In this document: in pieces, positions 12,484-20,965 of the stretch
Numbering within the stretch: the stretch's first letter is position 1
Layout: every line of letters starts with the position of its first letter
DNA from: Candidatus Gerdarchaeota archaeon
GTDB lineage: Archaea > Asgardarchaeota > Heimdallarchaeia > JABLTI01
DNA length: 21,918 nt
Assembly: GCA_016840945.1 (NCBI GenBank)
Contig: JAEORJ010000210.1
Location: forward strand, 1-21,918
Direction of reading: 5' to 3'
The notes under the pieces: generated by a model
Told to the model about the DNA's origin: nothing
Seen by the model: the letters and a program-made list of their open reading frames with translations, nothing else
Database searches by the model: none
Program-made: the position numbers and the translations under genes

Positions 12484-14256
12484 TTATAGCACTGTAACAG
12501 ATTTTGCTAAATTCCTTGGGAAATCTGGATCATTACCTCGCAAGATTGAGAGGTGATAAGAAATCAACTGTAAAATTGGAATCATCAATATTGGTTCTAA
12601 TTCGATAGTAGGAATTGGAATAAAATAATCAAATATCTCCAATTCTTGTGATGAAATTCCAATTATCGTCCCACCTCGAGCTTTTATCTGCATGATATTG
12701 TTTATCATATCATCCTTTGTATCATCCATTGGCACTAGAGCAATGCAAGGAACACCTGGTTCAATTAATGCTAGTGTATGATGTTTTAATTCACCACCAG
12801 CTAGAGCATCTGCATGAATATAGGCTATTTCTTTAATTTTTAATTCACCTTCCATTGCCACTGGATACGATACACCTCTTCCAATAAGATACAAATCATC
12901 TTTATTCATAACATCTTTAGCTAATTTTTCTATAGAATCAGATAATTTCATTACTTGACCAAATTTTTCAATCAATTCAACAAGTAATTTACGACCCAAG
13001 TCAATTCTACCCACCATAGCATAAGCGAGTAATATTAATATAAGAACTTGAGATGTAAATGCTTTTGTTGAAGCTACAGCTATTTCTGGACCAGCATTTA
13101 ATGTTAAATATTGATCTGATTCCCTCATAATAGTGCTACCCATTACATTTACTAAAGAAACAATTTTAGCACCTTTTGTTTTTGCTATTCGCAATCCTTC
13201 TAAAACATCAGCTGTTTCACCACTTTGACTAATAGCAAAAATAACCGTCTTATCATCAATGATATCTTGATAGGTTTTAAATTCTGAACCTAAAATAGGC
13301 ATGAAATTTCTTTTAGCAATTTTTGAAAAATATATAGAAGCAATAAGGCAAGCTCTATAAGATGTACCCGATCCTAGAAAGAAAACTTGTTTTGCTCTCG
13401 AGAGAATTTTAACCATTTGTTGAACTTTTATTGGATCTTGCTCGAGAGAATGCTTTGAAATTTCTTCTTCTTCAAATATTTCTTTAAGCATAAAGTGGGG
13501 ATAACCACTTTTGCTTGCTTGTTCAGCAGTCCATTTTATTTTAGTTATCTTTGGGGGCACTAATGTTTTTGATGTCACATCATAGATTTTATAGGAATTA
13601 TTCAAGATAGCTAACTGATTATTCTCCATAATAATAGCTTGATTAGTGTACTTTAGAAAGGATGTAATATCAGAGGAAGTGAAGTATTCATTTTTACCTA
13701 TTCCGATAATTAAAGGAGAGTCTTTTCTATAAGCAATAATATCCTTAGTTTTACTATCAAGTAAAAGGAATGTGAAGGCGCCTTTAGCTACTTCAGCTAA
13801 TTTTCCAACAATATCAATTATAGCGTTATTAGAATCTTCTTTAGCGAACTCTTCTATTAAATGAACCAACACCTCAGTATCAGTTGTGGAAGTAAATTTA
13901 TGCCCTTTTTGAATTAATTTTTCTTTCAATTCAACATAATTTTCGAGGATGCCATTATGTACTAAAGCAAACCTGCCATCACATGATAAAAAGGGATGAG
14001 CATTTTCATCTTCAACTTTTCCATGAGTTGCCCATCGAGTGTGAGCAATACCAACATGTCCCTTTAATTCGAGAATATTTTTTCGCTCATTTACAACCTC
14101 AATTCTCCCTGCACCTTTTCTTAATTCTATTTCATCGCTATCATTTATTGTAGCAAAACCACATGAATCATATCCTCGATATTCCAAGCGTTTTAATGAT
14201 TCTAAAAGAATAGGAGCAGCTACTTGCGAACCTTTGTAACCAATTATACCGCACAT
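12484..14256 (-). CDS. glmS: Glutamine-fructose-6-phosphate aminotransferase (isomerising)
   Basis: This 590-residue enzyme makes glucosamine-6-phosphate from fructose-6-phosphate and glutamine, the first step to UDP-GlcNAc for glycans and N-glycosylation. Cys2 (MCGIIGY) is the N-terminal nucleophile of the glutaminase domain. HTRWATHG (72-79), NGILEN (101-106) and TDTEVL (125-130) bind glutamine. Two SIS domains follow, with GSGTSYRA (295-302), SQSGETADV (343-351) and ASTKAFTSQ (395-403), then GRGVSYPVAMEGELKIKE (459-476) and the invariant C-terminal NLAKSVTV. The length is normal and the gene looks intact. The start has AGGT 7 nt upstream. It is divergent from the winged-helix/S-layer-domain gene, which may hint at a cell-envelope connection. 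Confidence 0.96.
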   Translation of the reverse strand: MCGIIGYKGSQVAAPILLESLKRLEYRGYDSCGFATINDSDEIELRKGAGRIEVVNERKNILELKGHVGIAHTRWATHGKVEDENAHPFLSCDGRFALVHNGILENYVELKEKLIQKGHKFTSTTDTEVLVHLIEEFAKEDSNNAIIDIVGKLAEVAKGAFTFLLLDSKTKDIIAYRKDSPLIIGIGKNEYFTSSDITSFLKYTNQAIIMENNQLAILNNSYKIYDVTSKTLVPPKITKIKWTAEQASKSGYPHFMLKEIFEEEEISKHSLEQDPIKVQQMVKILSRAKQVFFLGSGTSYRACLIASIYFSKIAKRNFMPILGSEFKTYQDIIDDKTVIFAISQSGETADVLEGLRIAKTKGAKIVSLVNVMGSTIMRESDQYLTLNAGPEIAVASTKAFTSQVLILILLAYAMVGRIDLGRKLLVELIEKFGQVMKLSDSIEKLAKDVMNKDDLYLIGRGVSYPVAMEGELKIKEIAYIHADALAGGELKHHTLALIEPGVPCIALVPMDDTKDDMINNIMQIKARGGTIIGISSQELEIFDYFIPIPTIELEPILMIPILQLISYHLSILRGNDPDFPRNLAKSVTVL

Positions 14257-14485
14257 TATTTTTACCTGAAAGTTTATTTTGTAATATTTTAGGAGCTGTT
14301 TTTATTAAAAAGAAATTCTAAAATTGTGACAGCACCATTATTAACTATTTTATAGTGGTTTACAGAAGTTCTTATTAAATAATTTGCTATAATATCGCCA
14401 ACCATTAAAAAATATTTTATAGGGGTATGTTTTAACGAGTTTATATGAAAAACTCAATCTAAGAGATTTTCTTGAGGAATATAGT

Positions 14486-15454
14486 ATGAAGAAGAAATTA
14501 GTTACAGAAACTGATGAAGGGTTAGCATCAAAAGACATATTGATTTTTAATGAACCATCTGAAATGAAAGCTATATTACATGATATAAGATGGACTATTC
14601 TTCAAAAAATCTCAAAAGAACCAAAATTTGCTGCAGAATTAGCCAGGGAATTAAATCTGCATGAACAAAAAATCTACTACCACTTGCGTCAGCTAAGTAA
14701 AGCAAATTTAATCAAGGTAGCTTATGAGGAAGAAATTAGAGGAGCAATTGCTAGATTTTATACTATAAATGAATCATCATTTGGAATTGAATTAAATCCT
14801 GCAGATAAGGGATTCATCTCTCAAAGTGTATCACAGGTTGACGAAAAATTACATTTATTTTTCAAAGAATTCCAACGAGAAGGTTCATTTGATGGATTAG
14901 TAGTTGTTGGTGCTCCTGATGCTCATGGTCCTCATAAAACTTGGGCTCGAGACGGTCACTATGCAATTTATTTAGCAATGTTTATGGGGCAAATTCTAAA
15001 ATCTACAGAAGAGCTTTATGTCAAACTTGATGTTGAAGTTCGTGCTGAAAAAGCCTTAGATCAAAATTTGATTCTTATTGGTGGTCCAGCAGTAAACCTT
15101 GTTACTCAAGATATAAATGCTAAAATGAAGAAACCAGCATTTGATAATCATATACAAGGTATTGCTCCAGATGCTCGTTTTGGTCGTGGAATTACTTCTC
15201 GAGACCCTAAAATTTTTTATTCGCAAAATAATGTAGGGATTATTTTCAAAGCTAAAAATCCATATAACCCAGAAAAAACAGTTATTGCTTTTGCAGGTCA
15301 AGGAAGGAGAGGAACTAAAGCAGCAATTTTAGCTTTAACAAATAATTGGGAAAAAATATTGAAAGATTATTCAGGTGGATCCTATAGATTAGTTGTAGAA
15401 GGATTCGATTTAAATGGGGATGGAACAGTAGATTCTGTGGAAATATTAGAATAA
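14486..15454 (+). CDS. Winged-helix regulator with C-terminal S-layer-like domain and EF-hand loop
   Basis: This is a 322-residue predicted DNA-binding protein. Residues 25-95 are an ArsR-type winged helix (RWTILQKISKEPKFAAELARELNLHEQKIYYHLRQLSKANLI). Residues about 135-305 resemble the conserved C-terminal region of archaeal S-layer-like proteins: an internal GGPAVNLVT (199-207), PYNPEKTVIAFAGQGRRGTKAA (259-280) and a final VVEGFDLNGDGTVDSVEILE. There is no signal peptide or membrane segment, so the S-layer-type domain would be cytoplasmic and probably serves as a sensing or dimerisation module. The last segment fits a canonical EF-hand calcium loop (Asp308, Asn310, Asp312, Asp316, Glu319). 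The start is supported by GAGG 8 nt upstream. The gene is divergent from glmS. Confidence 0.7.
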   Translation: MKKKLVTETDEGLASKDILIFNEPSEMKAILHDIRWTILQKISKEPKFAAELARELNLHEQKIYYHLRQLSKANLIKVAYEEEIRGAIARFYTINESSFGIELNPADKGFISQSVSQVDEKLHLFFKEFQREGSFDGLVVVGAPDAHGPHKTWARDGHYAIYLAMFMGQILKSTEELYVKLDVEVRAEKALDQNLILIGGPAVNLVTQDINAKMKKPAFDNHIQGIAPDARFGRGITSRDPKIFYSQNNVGIIFKAKNPYNPEKTVIAFAGQGRRGTKAAILALTNNWEKILKDYSGGSYRLVVEGFDLNGDGTVDSVEILE

Positions 15455-15455
15455 A

Positions 15456-15474
15456 AGCTGGAAATTAACCAGCT
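15456..15474. terminator. Perfect 6-bp hairpin between convergent genes
   Basis: AGCTGG (15456-15461) and CCAGCT (15469-15474) enclose a 7-nt loop, AAATTAA. The element fills almost the entire 22-nt gap between the stops of two convergent genes and could serve both transcripts. The function is inferred from position. Confidence 0.45.
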
Positions 15475-15476
15475 AA

Positions 15477-16148
15477 TTATTCATTATCGTTATTTGCTTT
15501 CTCAGTTTGAGATTTCTTAATTAATCGGTCTAATTCTTCTTGCTCCTCAGGTGATAATTTGCTTACTGTTTCTTGGGATTGTTTCATAAAATGCCTTATG
15601 AATAAACCCTGTATAGGTACCATTGCAATCGAAGTATCCGCTCTATCATTGAAATCTTTAACAGCTATTTGACGCATTTCGAGTAATTTATCTTTAGTCA
15701 TATCACCTTTTCCAATACCAGGACAAGAAGGATCAGAAACATAGAACTTCTCACCATTATATGATAATGGAAATGTCTTGCAGAAAATAGGCATAGCAAA
15801 ATAAATATTACACATTTTATTTTCAGGATCATAAAAAGGACATGTTCCCTTCTTATTCTCATCTACATCTTTCATAACTATGTATGGTACTAAAGCTATT
15901 TTACCCAACTCATCATCTTCACTTATACCACGTAACTCAAGATGTGGGAGAATAATACTCATAAAACTCCCTTGTTTCGTCCAGCCTGCCAAGTCATCAA
16001 AGGTGACAGGTATAGAATCTCTATTTTGGCAACAATTCCCACATCGCGTACATTCAAATTTAAATTTAGATTTTGGTTTCTCTTCTGTCGATTCTTCTAT
16101 TTTCTCTTCATTTTCAACTTTTGTTTTTTCTTGCTTTTTATCTGACAC
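15477..16148 (-). CDS. YkgJ-family Cys-cluster (Zn/Fe-binding) protein
   Basis: The protein has 223 residues. After a charged, low-complexity N-terminus (1-30), FECTRCGNCCQ (Cys33, 36, 39, 40) is the hallmark CxxCxxCC of the YkgJ/UPF0153 family. It is followed by CPFYDPENKMCNIYFAMPIFCKTFPL (Cys103, 113, 123) and DPSCPG (Cys142), the usual second set of ligands. The family is thought to bind zinc or an iron-sulfur cluster, and its function is mostly unknown. The start is GTG at 16148, with GGTGGA 6 nt upstream. It converges on the winged-helix/S-layer-domain gene and is divergent from glyS across 170 nt. Confidence 0.85.
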   Translation of the reverse strand: MSDKKQEKTKVENEEKIEESTEEKPKSKFKFECTRCGNCCQNRDSIPVTFDDLAGWTKQGSFMSIILPHLELRGISEDDELGKIALVPYIVMKDVDENKKGTCPFYDPENKMCNIYFAMPIFCKTFPLSYNGEKFYVSDPSCPGIGKGDMTKDKLLEMRQIAVKDFNDRADTSIAMVPIQGLFIRHFMKQSQETVSKLSPEEQEELDRLIKKSQTEKANNDNE

Positions 16149-16291
16149 TTTTCATCCACCCATTATTAATATCAAGTTGAAATTTTAATTCTATCAAAAA
16201 AGATTTACGATATAACTGAAAAAACAATATTTAATATAAAAAGACCGTTAGAACGAAAATGCTTTTAATCTTGAAATTTTGCTCAAAAGTA

Positions 16292-16300
16292 GTTATAATT
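16292..16300 (+). promoter_or_regulatory. TATA box of glyS; transcript probably leaderless
   Basis: GTTATAATT at 16292-16300 is centred about 23-25 nt before the ATG at 16319. That places the transcription start at or near the start codon and explains the absence of an upstream Shine-Dalgarno. Confidence 0.45.
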
Positions 16301-16318
16301 TAGAAAAATGGTATTGTA

Positions 16319-17893
16319 ATGATATATTTGGAGGAATTAATTATATCAGATGATAATCAAACATTACTGGATAAAATACAAGATGTGTCATTCAGACGTG
16401 GGATAGCTTTCCCCACTGCAGAGATTTACGGAGGGCTTTCCGGGGCGTTTGATTATGGACCAATTGGTACTTTAATGAGATTAAAGCTAGTAAGTTTCTG
16501 GCGAGATTATTTTGTTAAAGATGAAAATCATTTTGAAATTGAAGGAGCTATTTTACTCCCAGATAAAGTTCTTGAAGCATCAGGCCATCTAGCAAAATTC
16601 TGTGATCCATTAGTTCAATGTAAAAAATGTAAATCGATGTTTCGTGCTGACAAAGTAATTGAAGATAAATTAAAACAAAATGTTGATGGATTGAATTTAG
16701 ATGAATTGGATAAAATCATCACAAAGAATAATTTAACTTGCCCCAATTGTGATGGTCAATTCATGAATGCAAGGGAATTTAATCTTATGTTAAAAACCGA
16801 AGTTGGTTCTGTTGAAGGAAATGTTGCTTATTTACGGCCTGAAACAGCTCAAAATATCTTTACCAGCTTCAAAAGAATAGCTCATTGTATGAGAGCAAAA
16901 TTACCCTTCGGAATTGCTCAAGTTGGCAAAGTTTACCGGAATGAAATCTCTCCAAGGCAATTTATAATTCGAGTTAGGGAATTTACTCAAATGGAGTTAG
17001 AGGTATTTTTCGCTGAAGATCAATTAAATGATCCCCCAAGATTTGAAGAAATTGCTGATGAAGTCTTGCCAATTTTGACTCGAGAACAACAGAAGAAAGG
17101 TGATGAAGAACCTCTTAGAGTAACCGCTGCTGAAGCAGTTAAGAAGCAAATTTTACCAAATGCTGCTATGGCATATTATCTCGTGAAAGAAAAAATTCTA
17201 TTTGAAGAGATAGGTATTAAGCCTGAATTGATTCGATTTAGACACATGCTACCAAAAGAAACACCTCACTATAGTGGTGGGAATTTTGATCTAGAAGTGA
17301 AACTATCAATTGGTTGGACAGAAGTAGTTGGAAATGCATTCCGACAACAACATGATATAACCAGCCATGAAAATGCTAGTAAGACAAAGATGGGAATTCA
17401 ACACACAAATGGGAATGTTATCCCCTATGTAATAGAACCTTCTATTGGAGTAGGGCGTACACTTTACTGTATTCTTGAAAGTTGTTACCGTGAAACTGAT
17501 GATAGAGAATGGACTTGGTTCCAATTTCCAGCTACTGTTTCACCATACGATGTCCAAGTTTGCCCATTAATGAAGAAAGATGGATTAGATGAGAAAGCAC
17601 TAGAAGTTTTTGCAGATTTAAAAGCAGAGGGATTAGAAGTAATGTTTGATAACACTGGCAAAATCGGTAAACGATATGCTCGATCAGATGAAATAGGAAC
17701 TCCCTATTGTGTTACTATTGATTATGATACTTTAGAAGATGATACTGTAACAATTAGAGATAGAGATACTATGGAACAAGTTCGTGTACCAGTAGAAGAT
17801 TTAGCATACACATTATTCTTATTACTCTCGAGAGAATATGCTTTCACAGAAATCGATAAAATCTTAGAAGAAATTGAAGAAGAAGATGAATAG
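16319..17893 (+). CDS. glyS: Glycyl-tRNA synthetase (archaeal/eukaryotic alpha2 type)
   Basis: This 524-residue class II synthetase charges tRNA-Gly. FRRGIAFPTAEIYGGLSGAFDYGPIG (25-50) is the N-terminal signature. A zinc-ribbon insertion uses C101/C104 and C141/C144. Motif 2 is QVGKVYRNEISPR...REFTQMELEVFF (201-231) and motif 3 is EPSIGVGRTLYCILE (373-387). The anticodon-binding domain spans about 405-505 (SPYDVQVCPLM...YARSDEIGTPYCVTIDYD). It is slightly shorter than many archaeal homologues and ends in an acidic EEIEEEDE tail. The ATG at 16319 has no Shine-Dalgarno before it; a GGAGG lies inside the frame 10 nt later, but no usual start codon follows at the right distance, so 16319 is kept. 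It converges on rpoP. Confidence 0.95.
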   Translation: MIYLEELIISDDNQTLLDKIQDVSFRRGIAFPTAEIYGGLSGAFDYGPIGTLMRLKLVSFWRDYFVKDENHFEIEGAILLPDKVLEASGHLAKFCDPLVQCKKCKSMFRADKVIEDKLKQNVDGLNLDELDKIITKNNLTCPNCDGQFMNAREFNLMLKTEVGSVEGNVAYLRPETAQNIFTSFKRIAHCMRAKLPFGIAQVGKVYRNEISPRQFIIRVREFTQMELEVFFAEDQLNDPPRFEEIADEVLPILTREQQKKGDEEPLRVTAAEAVKKQILPNAAMAYYLVKEKILFEEIGIKPELIRFRHMLPKETPHYSGGNFDLEVKLSIGWTEVVGNAFRQQHDITSHENASKTKMGIQHTNGNVIPYVIEPSIGVGRTLYCILESCYRETDDREWTWFQFPATVSPYDVQVCPLMKKDGLDEKALEVFADLKAEGLEVMFDNTGKIGKRYARSDEIGTPYCVTIDYDTLEDDTVTIRDRDTMEQVRVPVEDLAYTLFLLLSREYAFTEIDKILEEIEEEDE

Positions 17894-17900
17894 ATTATCA

Positions 17901-17926
17901 TCTCTTTTCTTTTTTTATTTTAAAAA
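17901..17926 (+). terminator. U-tract and A/T hairpin after glyS
   Basis: Downstream of the glyS stop is TCTTTTCTTTTTTTATTTT, a strong oligo-U terminator. Its end forms an A/T-only 6-bp hairpin, TTTTTA/TAAAAA (17912-17917 with 17921-17926), next to the rpoP stop codon. Confidence 0.45.
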
Positions 17927-18073
17927 CTAACGCGCTTTTAATTTTTTAATGATAGGTGGTCTTGTTTTCAATAAAATTCTATGACCACAATCAGGACATT
18001 TGGATCCTGGCATGAGATTTAATTCTTCGGGAGTAATTGTTTTACCACATCTATGACAGACGTATTTTGTCAT
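17927..18073 (-). CDS. rpoP: DNA-directed RNA polymerase subunit P (Rpo12)
   Basis: A 48-residue protein is encoded: MTKYVCHRCGKTITPEEL, then KCPDCGHRILLKTRPPIIKKLKAR. Two CxxC pairs (C6/C9 and C26/C29) form the zinc ribbon. The ending GHRIL.K.RPP..KK.KAR is the almost invariant C-terminus of archaeal Rpo12 (Rpc10/ABC10-alpha in eukaryotes), a small essential subunit that stabilises the polymerase assembly platform. The presence of this gene is strong evidence that the organism is an archaeon. The ATG at 18073 has GAGG 10 nt upstream. It converges with glyS over a 33-nt gap. Confidence 0.93.
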   Translation of the reverse strand: MTKYVCHRCGKTITPEELNLMPGSKCPDCGHRILLKTRPPIIKKLKAR

Positions 18074-18229
18074 TTTTTATATTCCTCAATTCAATTTGTG
18101 CTGTTATCCTTTTAAAACATTATTTACTATTACTATTTTTAATGCCTAAAATAAAGTAACAGGATTAATAGAACCAAAATAACTTAACGAATTAATTAAT
18201 CTTTGCTTGTTCTAAAATTAAAAAAAGAA

Positions 18230-19564
18230 TTAAGGCGGAGATAGAGCTTCCACCTTTGTACTTGTTGAGTCAATTTTCTCACCAGGTATTTTAATAATTT
18301 CAACTTCCTCTACTTCTTTCTCTTCAACTTTTCTCATTGAACTAAAGATGAAGAATGAGCTAAAGGAGATTAAACCTAATATAAGACTGGCAATCATAAC
18401 ATATTGGATGTTAATTTTAGCTGCTATCAAACCACTAATTACCATTGCTAAAGGAGAGATAATTTGAGCGATTGTAAATCGTACAGAAAAAACTCTTCCA
18501 AGCATTTCTCTGGGAACAACATTTTGCCAAATAGTTTGACTTGAGATATTAGCCATTGAAATGAAGAATCCTAATATTAAGAATCCTACACCCATAAGCC
18601 AGAACATCCCTTTAGGCGCAAAAGCCACTATTAATCCACCTACAAATCCGCCTATGATACCAATTGAGACACCATAAACCCTTTTCTTGAATCCTTTCCA
18701 TAGAATAAAGACTAAAGTGCCTACTATTGAACCAGCTTGGCTAAAAGCTAGAACAAAAGCGAGGTTTGTTTCTGTACCACCATGATTAACATAAAGATAG
18801 AGATTAATTAAAATAAAAAGTGGCATTATGAAAAAGTTTGTTGTAGCAAAAGAAAACATGAGAGAAAAGAGTCCTTTCTTCTCTTTCATAAACCTGATAC
18901 CTTCTTTAAATTCGGTACCAAAGGAATTCTTCTTTTCAGCTTTTTCTTTTTTGGTGATCTTTGGTATTTTAATTAATAATAATGGAATAATAGCTATGCC
19001 AAAGGTAATTGGATCAATCCATAGAACATTACTTATGGGAATAAAACTCATTAATAAAGCTGCAAGCATAGGACCAAGTAAAGTAATTACATTTGTAAGT
19101 AGATATTGAACACTGTTAGCTCTACTTAGATGTTTCTTTGGGACCATAATTGGAACTAATGAAGCTACAGCAGGACTTTGAAAAGCATCAGCTGCTCCTC
19201 TTACTGTTAAGAACAAAAATAAAATCCAAATAGTTACCATTTCAAATTTAAAGAGAAATACAAGAGCAACTGTTGATATTGCTTGTATTATATCAACTGT
19301 GGCAATTAATGCTTTTCTATTCCATCTGTCAACAAAAACTCCAGCAATAGGGGTTAAGATTATTCTTGGGAAAAAACCAACTAAAGCAGCTAAGGATAAC
19401 AATAAGGCACTTTCTGTTTCAATAGTAACCCACCAAATTAATACAAATTGAACAACACTTGAACCCAGTATTGAAAATAATTGCCCACTAAAGAAAAACG
19501 CAAATCCCTTAAGATTATATTGTATTTCACTTTCTATTTGTTTAGTTACTTCAACTATGGCCAT
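18230..19564 (-). CDS. MFS transporter, MFS_3/EntS-like exporter family
   Basis: This 444-residue membrane protein has about 12 hydrophobic helices in two halves separated by a charged cytoplasmic loop (KITKKEKAEKKNSFGTEFKEG, about 201-221). The segment FFPRIILTPIAGVFVDRWNRKALI is the MFS motif A (G...DRWNRK), and the RGAADAFQSPAVASLVPIMVPKKHLSRANS stretch is typical of the EntS/MFS_3 group of drug or siderophore exporters. The C-terminal tail is acidic and polar. It probably exports small molecules; the substrate is unknown. The ATG has GGTGA 4 nt upstream. It is divergent from a winged-helix regulator, and a palindrome (19577-19596) sits at its predicted transcription start, so local repression of an efflux pump is the likely arrangement. 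Confidence 0.88.
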   Translation of the reverse strand: MAIVEVTKQIESEIQYNLKGFAFFFSGQLFSILGSSVVQFVLIWWVTIETESALLLSLAALVGFFPRIILTPIAGVFVDRWNRKALIATVDIIQAISTVALVFLFKFEMVTIWILFLFLTVRGAADAFQSPAVASLVPIMVPKKHLSRANSVQYLLTNVITLLGPMLAALLMSFIPISNVLWIDPITFGIAIIPLLLIKIPKITKKEKAEKKNSFGTEFKEGIRFMKEKKGLFSLMFSFATTNFFIMPLFILINLYLYVNHGGTETNLAFVLAFSQAGSIVGTLVFILWKGFKKRVYGVSIGIIGGFVGGLIVAFAPKGMFWLMGVGFLILGFFISMANISSQTIWQNVVPREMLGRVFSVRFTIAQIISPLAMVISGLIAAKINIQYVMIASLILGLISFSSFFIFSSMRKVEEKEVEEVEIIKIPGEKIDSTSTKVEALSPP

Positions 19565-19576
19565 AAAATCACCAAT

Positions 19577-19596
19577 TTTCTCTGTATATAGAGAAA
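19577..19596. promoter_or_regulatory. Palindromic operator between MFS exporter and regulator
   Basis: TTTCTCT and AGAGAAA flank GTATAT, forming a 20-bp dyad that is perfect except for its two central mismatched positions. Half-sites of the same word recur nearby: TTCTCTATT (19600-19608) and TATAGAGAAA (19653-19662). A minus-strand TATA-like AATATATG near 19611-19620 would place the exporter's transcription start inside the dyad. The likely binder is the winged-helix protein encoded at 19708. Confidence 0.5.
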
Positions 19597-19707
19597 CAGT
19601 TCTCTATTAACATATATTAAGGTTTCCATTAATAAAGAATTATATTTACAATTATAGAGAAAGATTTATTATTGCTTATAAACAAGTAAAATACAGGTGG
19701 AAGTAAG

Positions 19708-20385
19708 TTGGACTATCAAGATGTAATCACTTATCAAGAAGATACTGTGAAAGTTATTACCACAGAACAAAAAGAATCCTATTCAGATGATAGATTACTA
19801 ACTATAATTGTTGCATTAAGAAAAGGACCTATGACTGTCAGAGATTTAGAAGAAGAATATAATAAAATAATTGAAAAACAAATTGATAAGATGGATCTAA
19901 CAAAGAAAGAAAAGCAAGAGTTAATTGAGAAATCAAAGAGAAAAGGTAAAACTTTGTATAAATATCTTGATTTATTAATGAAAAACGGCTTAGTGGTTGA
20001 AGCTGGAAGAAGAATTCGACCAGGGCAAACTGCAACTGAAACATTATATGGCCGCACAGCTAAGCTTTTTGTTTTTGGTGGATCTGAAAAATTCACTCAA
20101 TTTGAAACAAATGAAGTATGGGAAGTTATTGGTAAAATTATCTGCAAAGAAAGAAAGAAATCAAATGTTGATATTGAATGTTTTATTCAAAAATTAAGAA
20201 CAATCCATAAATATATCCAAGATGCTAGAGTTGAAACATTTACTAAATATTCTATAGAACTATCTGAAATTTCAACTAAAATTTCTCATGAAAGTTTAGC
20301 AAATATTGCAATGATCCTTGAAATATTCTATATTATAGATTCAACTTCAAAATTCGAGAAAGAATTAGATGAATGTTTCAAATGA
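19708..20385 (+). CDS. Winged-helix transcriptional regulator
   Basis: The protein has 225 residues. Residues about 27-115 form a winged helix: DDRLLTIIVALRKGPMTVRDLEEEY, a charged insertion (KKEKQELIEKSKRK), then the recognition-helix region GKTLYKYLDLLMKNGLVVEAG and a wing RRIRPGQTATETLYGRTAKLF. The C-terminal half is helical and may bind an effector or form a dimer, as in PadR/TetR-like multidrug regulators, but I cannot name the family. The start is TTG at 19708, supported by AGGTGG about 7 nt upstream; no in-frame ATG lies close by. The divergent exporter and shared palindromes suggest that it controls the exporter and itself. Confidence 0.75.
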   Translation: MDYQDVITYQEDTVKVITTEQKESYSDDRLLTIIVALRKGPMTVRDLEEEYNKIIEKQIDKMDLTKKEKQELIEKSKRKGKTLYKYLDLLMKNGLVVEAGRRIRPGQTATETLYGRTAKLFVFGGSEKFTQFETNEVWEVIGKIICKERKKSNVDIECFIQKLRTIHKYIQDARVETFTKYSIELSEISTKISHESLANIAMILEIFYIIDSTSKFEKELDECFK

Positions 20386-20468
20386 CTATTTTGAAATTAA
20401 CTTCCAATAAGTTAATTATTTTCTAGCTAATTATTGTAACCAGTAATATTTTATTTAGGTGAAAATTC

Positions 20469-20909
20469 ATGGATGATGAAGCTGAAGCTCAAAGATTAAT
20501 ACAAGATAATGAACCAACTAATAAAGATATAATAACAATTATAGGATCAGCAAAAGATGCTTGGCTAGCATTCACTACATTTTTAGACGAGACTTATGAC
20601 TTCTCAGCAGAAAAAATAAATTATGGTAAAAAATACGGTTGGGCTATTCGTTATAGAAAAAGCAACAAAACGTGGTGTGCTCTTTATCCTGAGAAAGATA
20701 GGTTTCAAGTACAAATCATTTTCGGGAAAAAAGAAGTAGAATTATTTGCTGAAAAAAGATCTGAATTTGGCGATTTTGTTCTGAATAAATTTGATAATAC
20801 TAAGCAATTACATGATGGGAGATGGATGTTTTTTACAATCGAGGACAATACCTTACTTGAAGATTTGAAGAAATTAATGCTGATAAAACGCAAACCAAAG
20901 AAAAAATAA
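20469..20909 (+). CDS. DUF3788 family protein
   Basis: The protein has 146 residues. The features are those of DUF3788: an early W (DAWLAFTTFLDE), GKKYGWAIRYRKSNKTWCALYPEKDRFQVQIIFGKKE in the middle, and DGRWMFFTIEDNTLLEDLKKLMLIKRKP at the end. The family is small, cytoplasmic and of unknown function, resembling YdhG/DUF1801-type proteins. The start is well supported (AGGTGA 6 nt upstream of the ATG). It lies 83 nt downstream of the winged-helix regulator and may share its transcript. Confidence 0.75.
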   Translation: MDDEAEAQRLIQDNEPTNKDIITIIGSAKDAWLAFTTFLDETYDFSAEKINYGKKYGWAIRYRKSNKTWCALYPEKDRFQVQIIFGKKEVELFAEKRSEFGDFVLNKFDNTKQLHDGRWMFFTIEDNTLLEDLKKLMLIKRKPKKK

Positions 20910-20965
20910 AACCAAAGTTAAACATCATACTTTTCAGTCAAAAATACCAATGGTTCATAATTATA

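Noticed and set aside
14257..14485. glmS ribozyme or riboswitch upstream of glmS
   Set aside because: The region lacks the conserved core of that ribozyme, which is bacterial; only AT-rich promoter-like sequence is seen.
15880..16188. Long frames opposite real genes (for example here, and at 11515-11766, 18828-19109 and 19779-20096)
   Set aside because: They overlap well-supported genes on the other strand, lack domains and reflect the complementary composition of the true coding strand.
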